From Gilliamella apicola (GTDB lineage Bacteria; Pseudomonadota; Gammaproteobacteria; Enterobacterales; Orbaceae), in NCBI RefSeq assembly GCF_003202915.1, contig NZ_QGLP01000006.1, positions 62,001-126,000 of the forward strand: DNA of 64,000 bases, given 5' to 3'. Both the position numbers and the translations under genes were made by a program. The notes under the pieces are model-generated. The model saw only the letters and a program-made list of their open reading frames with translations. It was not told where the DNA came from and did no database searches. Positions 46,481 to 55,029 of the stretch are shown here, piece after piece. Within the stretch, counting starts at the first letter, position 1. Each line of letters opens with the position of its first letter.

Positions 46481-46510
46481 CAAAATTTATCTAAATAAAT
46501 TAATTTTTTG

Positions 46511-46555
46511 AATAAGGTTGATTCCTTATTACTCCCATTATAAAAAAGAATAAGA
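46511..46555 (+). promoter_or_regulatory. Alternative RNA pairings in the secM-secA spacer
   Basis: CCTTATT (46524-46530) can pair with AATAAGG upstream (46511-46517) or, over 6 bp, with AATAAG downstream (46549-46554), which overlaps the secA ribosome binding site AAGAGA. The two helices exclude each other, as expected for a SecM-controlled switch. Confidence 0.5.
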
Positions 46556-46563
46556 GAACAGTT

Positions 46564-49293
46564 ATGTTATTAAAATTATTAACAAAAGTATTCGGTAGCC
46601 GTAATGAACGCGTTTTAAAAACTATGCGCAAACGAGTTGAAAATATTAATGCGCTTGAACCATCAATGGAAGCATTAACCGATGATCAACTTAAGGCAAA
46701 AACCAATGAATTTAAGCAAAAAATTGCTGATGGCACTAATTTAGATGACATATTAGAAGAGGCTTTTGCCGTAGTTCGTGAAGCCAGTAAACGGGTATTT
46801 GGTATGCGTCATTTTGATGTACAATTAATTGGTGGTATGGTTTTAAATGAGCGTTGTATAGCTGAAATGCGTACCGGTGAAGGTAAAACTTTAACTGCCA
46901 CATTACCTGCTTATTTAAATGCCTTAACTGGCAAAGGCGTCCATGTTGTTACAGTCAATGATTATTTAGCGCAGCGTGATGCTGAAAACAATCGCCCACT
47001 ATTTGAATTTTTAGGATTAACGGTTGGTATTAACTTACCCAATATGCCACCACATTTAAAGCGTGAGGCTTACAATGCTGATATCACTTATGGCACCAAC
47101 AACGAATATGGCTTTGACTATCTGCGTGACAATATGGTCTTTAGTAAAGAGTCTCGCGTTCAACGCCCTCTTCACTATGCCTTAGTCGATGAGGTCGATT
47201 CAATTTTAATTGATGAAGCAAGAACACCGCTCATTATTTCAGGCCAAGCTGAAGACAGCTCAGATAGATATGTTAGTATTGATAAAATTATTCCATATTT
47301 AGTTAGTCAAGAAAAAGAAGATTCAGATCAGTTCCAAGGTGATGGTGACTTTTCAATTGATGAAAAATCACGCCAAGTTAACCTTACTGAACGAGGTTTA
47401 ATTAAAGTTGAAGAGCTATTAATCAAACAAGGTATTATGAAAGGTGATGAATCACTATATGCGCCTAGTAATATTGTGTTGATGCACCATGTCAATGCCG
47501 CTCTTCGAGCGCATCATCTATTCCACCGTGATGTAGATTATATTGTTCGAGATAATGAAATCATCATCGTCGATGAACATACAGGTCGTACCATGGATGG
47601 ACGTCGTTGGTCTGATGGTTTACACCAAGCAGTAGAAGCTAAAGAACATGTTAAAATTCAAAACGAAAATCAAACGTTAGCATCTATCACTTTCCAAAAT
47701 TATTTCCGCTTATATGAAAAGTTAGCCGGTATGACAGGGACTGCTGACACTGAGGCTTTCGAATTTAACCAAATCTATGGACTAGATACTATTGTTATTC
47801 CAACTAACCGACCAATGGTTAGAAAAGATTTACCTGATTTGGTCTATATGACAGAAAAAGAGAAAATTAATGCAATTGTAACTGATGTACAAGAATGCGT
47901 TAAACGCGGACAACCGGTTTTAGTAGGTACTGCTTCAATCGAAAAATCAGAACTTGTCTCTCATGCCTTTAAAAAAGCAGGTATCAAGCATAATGTACTT
48001 AATGCCAAATTCCACGCGCAAGAAGCAGAAATTATTGCTAATGCAGGTAGTAAAGGTGCAGTAACGATTGCAACCAATATGGCTGGTCGTGGTACCGACA
48101 TTATGCTGGGTGGTAATTGGCAAAGTGAAGTTGCAAAATTAGAAAATCCAACGGATGCCGATATCGAAAAAGCCAAACAAACATGGCAAGTTAGACATGA
48201 AGAAGTTATCCAACTTGGCGGACTTTACATTTTAGGTACTGAACGTCATGAATCTCGTCGTATTGATAACCAATTACGTGGTCGTGCTGGTCGTCAAGGT
48301 GATCCGGGGGTATCGCGTTTTTACCTGTCATTAGAAGATCCATTAATGCGTATCTTTGCATCAGAACGGGTTGGCAATATGATGCGTAAATTTGGCATGA
48401 AAGAGGGTGAAGCTATCGAGCATCCTTGGATCACTAAAGCTATCGCCAATGCTCAGAAAAAAGTTGAAAGCCGCAATTTTGATATTCGTAAACAATTACT
48501 GGAATATGACGATGTTGCCAATGATCAACGTAAAGCTATTTATAGCCAACGTAACGATTTATTAGATAACTTAGATATCAAAGATACCATTGATTCAATA
48601 CGCGGCGATGTATTTACTGCTGTTATTGATCAATATATTCCACCACAATCTATAGAAGAAATGTGGGATATTCCTGGACTTGAAACCGCCTTAAAAAATG
48701 ACTTTGATTTAGAGTTACCTATTGCCAACTGGCTGGATGAAGAACAAAATCTTCATGAGGAGACCTTACGCGAACGTATTTTACAACTCGCCCAAGATAA
48801 ATATCTCGCAAAAGAAAATGCTGCCGGTTCCGAAGCCTTTAGGCAATTCGAAAAGAGTGTTATGTTGCAAACACTTGATACATTATGGAAAGAACATTTA
48901 GCGGCAATGGATTATTTGCGTCAAGGTATTCACTTACGCGGCTATGCGCAAAAAGATCCAAAACAAGAGTACAAACGCGAATCGTTCAATATGTTTGCCA
49001 ACATGTTAGACACCCTAAAATATGACGTAATTGGTATATTAAGCCGGGTACAAATTCGTTCACAAGAAGAAGTTGATGAAGCCGAACGTCAACGCCAAGC
49101 TGAAATCGAAAGATTAATGGCAAAACAGCAAGCTAATCACGAATCAATTGGTGGCATGGATGGAGACAACAACGGGCAACCTGCAAATTCACAACAACCG
49201 ATTGTTCGCGCTCAAGCAAAAGTTGGACGTAATGATCCTTGTCCTTGTGGATCAGGTAAAAAATATAAACATTGTCATGGTGCTGTTAATTAA
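46564..49293 (+). CDS. secA: Preprotein translocase ATPase SecA
   Basis: Motor of Sec-dependent export. The 909-residue protein has Walker A MRTGEGKT near 103-110, Walker B in [14 protein letters not shown] near 206, [11 protein letters not shown] near 395, the second ATPase half with [10 protein letters not shown] near 505, and the arginine-finger region RGRAGRQGD near 575. The C-terminal linker ends in the zinc-binding [14 protein letters not shown], which also contacts SecB. The ribosome binding site is weak (AAGAGA) and may be masked by RNA structure. Typical length; order secM-secA-mutT is conserved. Confidence 0.98.
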   Translation: MLLKLLTKVFGSRNERVLKTMRKRVENINALEPSMEALTDDQLKAKTNEFKQKIADGTNLDDILEEAFAVVREASKRVFGMRHFDVQLIGGMVLNERCIAEMRTGEGKTLTATLPAYLNALTGKGVHVVTVNDYLAQRDAENNRPLFEFLGLTVGINLPNMPPHLKREAYNADITYGTNNEYGFDYLRDNMVFSKESRVQRPLHYALVDEVDSILIDEARTPLIISGQAEDSSDRYVSIDKIIPYLVSQEKEDSDQFQGDGDFSIDEKSRQVNLTERGLIKVEELLIKQGIMKGDESLYAPSNIVLMHHVNAALRAHHLFHRDVDYIVRDNEIIIVDEHTGRTMDGRRWSDGLHQAVEAKEHVKIQNENQTLASITFQNYFRLYEKLAGMTGTADTEAFEFNQIYGLDTIVIPTNRPMVRKDLPDLVYMTEKEKINAIVTDVQECVKRGQPVLVGTASIEKSELVSHAFKKAGIKHNVLNAKFHAQEAEIIANAGSKGAVTIATNMAGRGTDIMLGGNWQSEVAKLENPTDADIEKAKQTWQVRHEEVIQLGGLYILGTERHESRRIDNQLRGRAGRQGDPGVSRFYLSLEDPLMRIFASERVGNMMRKFGMKEGEAIEHPWITKAIANAQKKVESRNFDIRKQLLEYDDVANDQRKAIYSQRNDLLDNLDIKDTIDSIRGDVFTAVIDQYIPPQSIEEMWDIPGLETALKNDFDLELPIANWLDEEQNLHEETLRERILQLAQDKYLAKENAAGSEAFRQFEKSVMLQTLDTLWKEHLAAMDYLRQGIHLRGYAQKDPKQEYKRESFNMFANMLDTLKYDVIGILSRVQIRSQEEVDEAERQRQAEIERLMAKQQANHESIGGMDGDNNGQPANSQQPIVRAQAKVGRNDPCPCGSGKKYKHCHGAVN

Positions 49294-49361
49294 CTGAAAA
49301 ATTTAGTATGATTAACTATCATTGATGTTTAATTAACCGATTAAGGTTATAACAAATAAAT

Positions 49362-49381
49362 GGGAAAGCAGTAGCTTTCCC
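49362..49381 (+). terminator. Hairpin between secA and mutT
   Basis: GGGAAAGC-AGTA-GCTTTCCC, a perfect 8-bp stem 28 bases before mutT. No U-tract, so partial termination or mRNA processing is possible. Confidence 0.45.
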
Positions 49382-49408
49382 TAACTTTAATCACATATAG
49401 ATAGGATC

Positions 49409-49813
49409 ATGAGAAAACATACTGAAATAGCTGTAGGTATCATTCGTTCACAAGACTGCCAAATCTTTATCACCCAACGCGGTGAAGACTCTCATCTTGC
49501 TGGTTTTTGGGAATTTCCAGGAGGAAAAATCGAAGTTGGTGAAACACCTTATCAAACCTTAGAACGTGAAATAGCAGAGGAAGTTGATATTCATATTCAA
49601 CAATCTCAATTTTTAAAAACATTTGAATATAGTTATGATGATCGTGATATCACTATTCATGCTTACTTAGTAGAAGAGTGGGATGGCGTTCCTTTCGCTA
49701 AAGAAGGACAACCAAGTCGTTGGATAGATCAGGAAGATCTCAATGCCGATGAATTTCCAGATGCGAATAGACCAATTATCGAAATGCTTAAAAACTTAGA
49801 TAAACAAATTTAA
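49409..49813 (+). CDS. mutT: 8-oxo-dGTP diphosphatase MutT
   Basis: Removes 8-oxo-dGTP from the nucleotide pool. The 134-residue Nudix protein has the box GGKIEVGETPYQTLEREIAEE (shown here in part: GGKIEVGET-REIAEEV) at about residues 37-60, with FWEFPGG before it. AGGA precedes the ATG. It follows secA as in many gammaproteobacteria. Confidence 0.94.
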   Translation: MRKHTEIAVGIIRSQDCQIFITQRGEDSHLAGFWEFPGGKIEVGETPYQTLEREIAEEVDIHIQQSQFLKTFEYSYDDRDITIHAYLVEEWDGVPFAKEGQPSRWIDQEDLNADEFPDANRPIIEMLKNLDKQI

Positions 49814-49822
49814 TTTATTTCA

Positions 49823-49848
49823 TTATGCAAATTTTTGCATAACGTTTT
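49823..49848 (+). terminator. Terminator after mutT
   Basis: TTATGCAA-ATTT-TTGCATAA followed by CGTTTTTC, 10 bases after the mutT stop. The rest of 49849-50094 is A/T-rich with no recognised feature. Confidence 0.7.
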
Positions 49849-50094
49849 TCAACATAACTGCCATATTGAAATCCAAGCGTCATCCACGTATTGGCATGAC
49901 TTTATTCATACGTTGTAAATCTGAATATTACTATTGGAAACTAGCTAATAATTTTCAATTGTAAATATTGTTAATTTATATACTGGATAAAATGACCAAA
50001 AAAGTATATTGTGTACAAGATTTTTCTTAATGTAGTTTTATGTTAGGAATTTTTTTTGTTTTATTATAATATTTTAATAAGGTTCTAAAAATAG

Positions 50095-50307
50095 ATGAAA
50101 GAATATAAAGTAGTTATTTATCAAGAAGGCGCTTTGTCTTCATTAGTTTTTGGTGCAGCTAATTCAAATGCTGACAAATTTTCCGCTTTTTTAAATGATA
50201 CTGCCAAAGAAGGCTGGCGGGTAATTACAATGCAAAAAGATATGCGTCGCTTATTCTTATTCTGGCAACGTGAAGCTTATCTAATTGTGATGGAGCGAGA
50301 TCGTTAG
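50095..50307 (+). CDS. DUF4177 domain protein
   Basis: A 70-residue protein fitting DUF4177: EYKVVIYQEG at the start, a LNDTAKEGWRVITMQ core with the invariant GWRV, and a final YLIVMERDR strand. Such small proteins are widespread, and no function is known. A weak AAGG lies 14 bases before the ATG. Monocistronic. Confidence 0.82.
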   Translation: MKEYKVVIYQEGALSSLVFGAANSNADKFSAFLNDTAKEGWRVITMQKDMRRLFLFWQREAYLIVMERDR

Positions 50308-50343
50308 TTAATTGAAATAGAAAATATTATTTCCTAAAGCAAA

Positions 50344-50378
50344 TCAGGAATCAATATCTAGATTATTTTGATTCCTGA
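50344..50378. terminator. Bidirectional hairpin between DUF4177 gene and the SMR-like pair
   Basis: TCAGGAATCAA/TTGATTCCTGA, an 11-bp perfect stem, between convergent genes. T-rich on one side only. Confidence 0.65.
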
Positions 50379-50393
50379 AAATAGCAAAAATAA

Positions 50394-50783
50394 TTAATTT
50401 GCAGGATTTTTGTGTAAACGTTGTTCCGCCAATGCCAAAAAGATAATTCCCACAATAATAGACAAAGCACCTAGTAGTCGCGATAAGGTAATTTGCTCGT
50501 TAAAAGCAATGACAGATACAAGCATAACTGTTACTACTTGTAGATGAGAAGCGGCAAACGCAGGGCCAACTGGCGCTTTTTGCAATAACACCATCCAAGT
50601 AATAAATGCTCCAGCATAACCAATTATAACTAAATAAGCCCAACCATGACTAAAAACTCTCAATAACCAAGCAATATCCATTTCGAACGGCAGTGCTGAA
50701 AGCGCCGTAAGTTTGAAACAGGTTTGCCCAAACGTATCAAAAAAAAGCAGTAAAATAAAACCAATAATATAAAATTTTTTCAT
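50394..50783 (-). CDS. SMR/EamA-like four-helix transporter subunit, second of pair
   Basis: A 129-residue membrane protein with four hydrophobic helices. DTFGQTCFKLTA near residue 16 is the helix-1 signature of small multidrug resistance-type proteins, and GALSIIVGIIFLAL is helix 4. It overlaps the preceding gene by one base (TAATG). Paired subunits like these usually form antiparallel heterodimers, as MdtI/MdtJ or ArnE/ArnF do. The substrate cannot be deduced. Confidence 0.72.
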   Translation of the reverse strand: MKKFYIIGFILLLFFDTFGQTCFKLTALSALPFEMDIAWLLRVFSHGWAYLVIIGYAGAFITWMVLLQKAPVGPAFAASHLQVVTVMLVSVIAFNEQITLSRLLGALSIIVGIIFLALAEQRLHKNPAN

Positions 50784-51139
50784 TAAGTTAATCCTACTAG
50801 TACGACGCCAAGAGTAATAAAAAAAATGCCAATTAAACGAAATGGCGTTAAATATTCTTTAAATAACACACGCCCAGCAATCATTACCGTAATAATATTA
50901 AAAGAACCTAATAGTATGCTTTTCGACAGAGAGACTTCACTTAAAAATGCCAACCAAAATACGAAACCAATTAGGTAAGCCCCAAAACCTAACCATAACC
51001 ACATATTACCAAATAATTTCTGCCAATAATTTAAACCCTGTTTATCATTAGAAGTAATCGCCGCATATTTAAAGGCAACTTGGCCAACTGTGTCGCAAGC
51101 GATATTAGTTAACCACAAAAAAAAGATTAAGGTTGACAT
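50783..51139 (-). CDS. SMR/EamA-like four-helix transporter subunit, first of pair
   Basis: A 118-residue protein with four helices, starting MSTLIFFLWLTNIACDTVGQVAFKYA (quoted partly: DTVGQVAFKYA near residue 16), the same helix-1 motif as its partner. LIGIFFITLGVVLVGL is helix 4. Its start lies inside the zur reading frame (overlap 13 bases), so it is translationally linked to the zinc regulator gene. The substrate is unknown. Confidence 0.72.
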   Translation of the reverse strand: MSTLIFFLWLTNIACDTVGQVAFKYAAITSNDKQGLNYWQKLFGNMWLWLGFGAYLIGFVFWLAFLSEVSLSKSILLGSFNIITVMIAGRVLFKEYLTPFRLIGIFFITLGVVLVGLT

Positions 51140-51561
51140 GTGTGACAAATTCCATGAATTTCAAGCACACTATGAGTTATTGAAAATTGACTTTGACTAG
51201 CGAGTTGTTTAAGTTGCGATTCAATATCTTCAGAGTGTTTTTCAATAATCTGCTGACAATTATCACAAATAAATAGAATTGATATATGTTGCGGATCCTG
51301 AAAATGCGGACAAATAATATAACAATTGGTTGATTCCACTTTATGAATAAAACCTTGCTCAAGTAAAAACTCAAGCGCTCGATAAATGGTTGGTGGTTTT
51401 GCTTGAGGCTCGGTGACCTTTAAGAGGTCTAAAAGATCATATGCGCTCATGGCTTTATTCGCTTTAAGCATGATATCTAGAACGGTTTTACGCTGAGTAG
51501 TCAGCTTAATACCACGTTTATTGCATAAAGTTTCAATTTTTTCAATTAGCATATTATGCAT
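51127..51561 (-). CDS. zur: Zinc uptake regulator Zur (Fur family)
   Basis: A 144-residue Fur-family repressor that closes zinc uptake genes when zinc is sufficient. SAYDLLDLL, AKPPTIYRALEFLLEQGFIHKVEST (quoted in parts; about 38-75) closely match E. coli Zur, including KVESTN. Two Cys pairs, CDNC near 99 and CHTC at the C-terminus, form the structural zinc site. The His/Cys-rich tail of E. coli Zur is missing. It lies 20 bases after rnfH and overlaps the transporter pair. Confidence 0.9.
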   Translation of the reverse strand: MHNMLIEKIETLCNKRGIKLTTQRKTVLDIMLKANKAMSAYDLLDLLKVTEPQAKPPTIYRALEFLLEQGFIHKVESTNCYIICPHFQDPQHISILFICDNCQQIIEKHSEDIESQLKQLASQSQFSITHSVLEIHGICHTCQP

Positions 51562-51581
51562 TGAGTTCAGTTTCCTTCACT

Positions 51582-51860
51582 TTATTTATGACTTTTTAAT
51601 GCAGCTTTTTTTCGTCTTATCTCTTTGGGATCATTGATTAATGCTCGATATATTTCAATACGATCACCGTCTTTGACTGGTTCACTAAGTTCACAACGTT
51701 TACCATAAATGCCAACAAGATGCTCATCTAACTTAATTTGGCATATTGATAAGATATTGGATTTTGTTATCGCTTGCAAGATATTAGTTTGCTCATCAAC
51801 CACGCAATCAATGATTGTCGGTTGGTTAGGTAGTGCATATACCACTTGTATATTTATCAT
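51582..51860 (-). CDS. rnfH: RnfH family protein (RatB)
   Basis: A 92-residue ubiquitin-fold-like protein with the family motifs VGIYGKRCELSEPVKDGDRIEIYRAL (parts; about 48-73) and a basic tail PKEIRRKKAA. Function is unclear. It starts one base after the ratA stop, as in E. coli. Confidence 0.92.
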   Translation of the reverse strand: MINIQVVYALPNQPTIIDCVVDEQTNILQAITKSNILSICQIKLDEHLVGIYGKRCELSEPVKDGDRIEIYRALINDPKEIRRKKAALKSHK

Positions 51861-51861
51861 A

Positions 51862-52290
51862 TTAATAGATCTGCCTTGCTCTTTGCGAAAATGCCTTAAC
51901 CATGTTACTCATCACTTCTTTAAATATTGGCGTAAAAACAGCACTCATTACTTTATTGTTGAACTCAAAATCTAAACTAAAACTAATTTTACTTTTTTGC
52001 TCAGCAAGCTCAGTAAATTGCCATCGCCCTTTTAGATGTTTAAATGGGCCATCTATCAACGCCATATCAATTGAATTTGGTTCATTGATCTGATTTATCG
52101 TAGTAAAAGATTTTTTAAAGCCTAACTTTTCAACCTCAATAAATGCGGTTAAATAATTATCTTGTTTGCTAATAATCCCAGTTGCGATACAATCGGGAAC
52201 AAATTCGGGGTATCTAGCTATATCGTTCACCAATGCAAACATTTGCTGAATCGAATAAGGCTCGATCACTTCATGAAAAACATGTGCCAT
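51862..52290 (-). CDS. ratA: RatA family protein (START-like; ubiquinone/ribosome-associated)
   Basis: A 142-residue START/polyketide-cyclase fold protein, beginning MAHVFHEVIEPYSIQQMF, with RYPEFVPDC near residue 30 and GPFKHLKGRWQF near 82. E. coli RatA was described as an inhibitor of ribosome subunit joining; relatives of COQ10 bind quinones. An earlier in-frame start at 52323 is not conserved. Divergent from smpB, the conserved arrangement. Confidence 0.92.
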   Translation of the reverse strand: MAHVFHEVIEPYSIQQMFALVNDIARYPEFVPDCIATGIISKQDNYLTAFIEVEKLGFKKSFTTINQINEPNSIDMALIDGPFKHLKGRWQFTELAEQKSKISFSLDFEFNNKVMSAVFTPIFKEVMSNMVKAFSQRARQIY

Positions 52291-52356
52291 AATAATCAAA
52301 TTAAAAGTTAAAATTAGTGGCATATAGTATCATGTAACTCTATAATAACGCACATT

Positions 52357-52839
52357 ATGACTAAGAAAAAATCACATAAGCCGGGTTCGGCTACCATTGC
52401 ATTAAATAAACGTGCGCGTCATGAGTACTTTATTGAAGAGGAAATTGAAGCAGGTTTATCCCTACAAGGTTGGGAAGTTAAATCACTACGAGCGGGCAAA
52501 GCGAATATTAGTGATAGTTATGTATTACTAAAAAATGGTGAAGCATGGCTCTTTGGTGCAACCATAACACCATTGAATGTCGCCTCTACCCATGTCGTGT
52601 GTGAGCCTATGCGTACACGAAAATTGTTGTTAAAAGAGCGTGAGTTAAATTCGCTTTTTGGACAGATAAATCGACAAGGGTACACTGTTGTTGCACTCTC
52701 TTTATACTGGAAAAATGCGTGGGCAAAAGTAAAAATTGGCGTAGCAAAAGGTAAGAAAGAGTACGACAAACGCACTGACATCAAAGAACGTCAATGGCAA
52801 GTTGATAAGGCTCGTATAATGAAAAATGCCAATCGCTAA
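52357..52839 (+). CDS. smpB: SsrA-binding protein SmpB
   Basis: Partner of tmRNA in rescue of stalled ribosomes. The 160-residue protein has [12 protein letters not shown] near residue 17, [24 protein letters not shown] (parts; about 33-55), and a basic C-terminal tail [18 protein letters not shown]. No tmRNA gene follows; the next gene, on the other strand, ends 13 bases away. Confidence 0.96.
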   Translation: MTKKKSHKPGSATIALNKRARHEYFIEEEIEAGLSLQGWEVKSLRAGKANISDSYVLLKNGEAWLFGATITPLNVASTHVVCEPMRTRKLLLKERELNSLFGQINRQGYTVVALSLYWKNAWAKVKIGVAKGKKEYDKRTDIKERQWQVDKARIMKNANR

Positions 52840-52852
52840 TAAAAAATGCCAC

Positions 52853-53851
52853 TTAACGATGGCGTATAATTTGTGGTTCAATAAAAAATGCATGATGTTT
52901 TAATTCGTTAAAATGTAACAAATCATCAATCACATCGACGCAAGTTAGCGCCATAGTTTCGATATCTTGAATAATAGCGTCAATTGGATAGTAAGAATAA
53001 TTCAAATAGTTATTGTAATCATAAGAACATAAGTATAGCTGATTTGGATCAATTTTAGTTTTAACTAAATAACTTAATACTTCTTCCAATAAATTACCGG
53101 AAGGGGTGAAAATAGCTTTCGGCACTCGACCTAATCTTTCGTGAACACCTTTGATTAATTCATAGCCTTTATTTGGGCAATAATCATCACTGACAATCCA
53201 TTCTGGTTTTACCATTAAGCCTACACTTTCTAAACCTCGCTTAAACCCGTTTAGCCTAGCTCGTATTGAAGTTAACTGAATATCACAACCAATAAAATAA
53301 AATTCATCTAAATCCTTAGCATAAGGCTTAATTAAATCACCTACCGATTGTAACGACTCACTAGTAATAAAAGGCAGTATCGTATCTTTTAAATAACGGT
53401 CAAACAGCAGTACCGGCGTTTTTTGATTGATATCCACATAAAATTGGTCGCTATCTAATGACGTTACCACAATCATGGCATCAACCTTTCGCTCGACTAA
53501 ATTTTGCGCCACTTTAATTTCGACCTCTTTATTATAGTGACTACAAGTAATAAGTAATTGAATATTTTTTTGCCGAAAAGCGGACTCAAGATGATGCAAA
53601 AACATCGAAAAGAATGAATTTGACATATCGGGGACAATGACACCAATCGTATTAGTGCTGTTAGCCTTAATCAGATATTGACGAATATGAGGTTGATCAC
53701 TGTATTTTTCAGCAATCGATAAAATCTTTTGCCGAGTTTGCGGAGAAATACGATATTTTTTATCTCGTTTATTAAATATATGACTGACGGTCGTTGCCGA
53801 CACGCCAGCCAAACGAGCAATATCATTAATTTTCAGTTTATTACTCGCCAT
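52853..53851 (-). CDS. LacI-family repressor, ScrR/CscR-like
   Basis: A 332-residue repressor: LacI helix-turn-helix at about 6-30 (INDIARLAGVSATTVSHIFN), hinge near 50-60, and a periplasmic-binding-protein-like effector domain from NTIGVIVPDMSNSFF (near 68). The YRISPQTRQKIL segment after the HTH is typical of the FruR/ScrR branch, which responds to fructose or fructose phosphates. It is the last of cscB - GH172 - repressor, 18 bases after GH172, so it probably controls that operon. Confidence 0.85.
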   Translation of the reverse strand: MASNKLKINDIARLAGVSATTVSHIFNKRDKKYRISPQTRQKILSIAEKYSDQPHIRQYLIKANSTNTIGVIVPDMSNSFFSMFLHHLESAFRQKNIQLLITCSHYNKEVEIKVAQNLVERKVDAMIVVTSLDSDQFYVDINQKTPVLLFDRYLKDTILPFITSESLQSVGDLIKPYAKDLDEFYFIGCDIQLTSIRARLNGFKRGLESVGLMVKPEWIVSDDYCPNKGYELIKGVHERLGRVPKAIFTPSGNLLEEVLSYLVKTKIDPNQLYLCSYDYNNYLNYSYYPIDAIIQDIETMALTCVDVIDDLLHFNELKHHAFFIEPQIIRHR

Positions 53852-53869
53852 ATACGAATCACCTTAATA

Positions 53870-54988
53870 TTAACGTGGGGTGCGTTGTTGTTTATTTGGG
53901 AATACCGGATTGTTATTCACCGATGGACTTTGATACCAATAAGCAACACTGGCAATATCATCACAACGTTCATACAATCTGATATCATCATTACCGATTT
54001 GTTGAAACGCCAGTTTGATATTTTTGTGGAATGCAATTGGATCTGGAAGATGCCAACGATATAAACCATGCATTGGTAAACCATCGTCACCAAAGCCATG
54101 TACCGGATTGGAATCACCTGTTTGGAAAAAGTCACGCGTCGCATCACGGTTTGTTTGATAAGGGTAACCCATAAACATCGTTTGGAAACATTTTGCTTTT
54201 GGACGTCCTTGGCTATCTCGATTATGAAATGCCCATGCACCACCAAAGTAATCTTCCGAACCTGTTGAATGTTGTGTTGGATAATCACTATCATCATCAA
54301 GGTAAAATTTAAATTCCCCTTCACCCCACCAATAACGCTCTAAAGCAGTAAGCGCTAAATAAGTACCCACATAATAACCATAACCTTGAACATTATCTAA
54401 AATAACATAATCTTGAGCATAATTAGTTACTCGTTGACGACGCCACTGAGCATGGAAGTAAAGTGGATTTTCAAACGGTTTTGGCATTAACGCATAATTA
54501 ATGGTAAAGAAGAAATGCTGTAAATCAGCTTCATGTTCATTATGAATCTCAATTCGCGCTTTTTTATTAAATGGCATTCTAAAATAACTATTAAAGCCAC
54601 CTGTTGGGTTAACGACTATTGGCATTGAATTAATATCACATCTGGCACCAAAACCATTACAGAAAAAGTCACCGATAGGACTTTCCACTGAAGGTACGGT
54701 TTCATCATCCCAATAAATTCGAATGACCACATCACGCAATACAAAACTGCCCCGATGTGTTTTATCAGTTAAAGTAAACCACATATGACGAATTTCTGCT
54801 GGACCAGTGATTTCAGCAATAGTGACTTTTTCACCAGAAGGAATAGATATAAAGCCTTGCCCTTTCCTACATGGGCCTAAAGCACTGCCTTTCATGCACG
54901 ATTTACCCTTTTCACCGGTCAAATTTTCAGGCGAAATCGTTCTGGTTTGTTCAAAGTGAAATTGTGTTACTGAATCAAAAATATTCAT
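53870..54988 (-). CDS. GH172 (DUF2961) glycoside hydrolase, probable fructofuranosidase/difructose-dianhydride type
   Basis: A 372-residue cytoplasmic protein (no signal peptide) of DUF2961, now GH172. Family landmarks: ITGPAEIRHMWFT near residue 60, DFFCNGFGARCD near 107 (usual GDFFG-type block), WWGEGEFKFYLDDD near 220, and the acidic GSEDYFGGAW near 243-252 holding one of the catalytic glutamates. Characterised members act on alpha-D-fructofuranosides, difructose dianhydride I or arabinofuranosides and often form large oligomers. AAGGA precedes the ATG. It lies 41 bases after cscB. Since the symporter is of sucrose type, an imported fructose-containing disaccharide is the likely substrate; this is inference. 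Confidence 0.85.
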   Translation of the reverse strand: MNIFDSVTQFHFEQTRTISPENLTGEKGKSCMKGSALGPCRKGQGFISIPSGEKVTIAEITGPAEIRHMWFTLTDKTHRGSFVLRDVVIRIYWDDETVPSVESPIGDFFCNGFGARCDINSMPIVVNPTGGFNSYFRMPFNKKARIEIHNEHEADLQHFFFTINYALMPKPFENPLYFHAQWRRQRVTNYAQDYVILDNVQGYGYYVGTYLALTALERYWWGEGEFKFYLDDDSDYPTQHSTGSEDYFGGAWAFHNRDSQGRPKAKCFQTMFMGYPYQTNRDATRDFFQTGDSNPVHGFGDDGLPMHGLYRWHLPDPIAFHKNIKLAFQQIGNDDIRLYERCDDIASVAYWYQSPSVNNNPVFPNKQQRTPR

Positions 54989-55029
54989 TTTGTATCCTTA
55001 ATATGTTTTATCAAATTTTATCAATTAAA

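Noticed and set aside
52840-52852. Possible tmRNA gene next to smpB
   Set aside because: Only 13 bases separate smpB from the convergent repressor gene; there is no room and no tRNA-like end.
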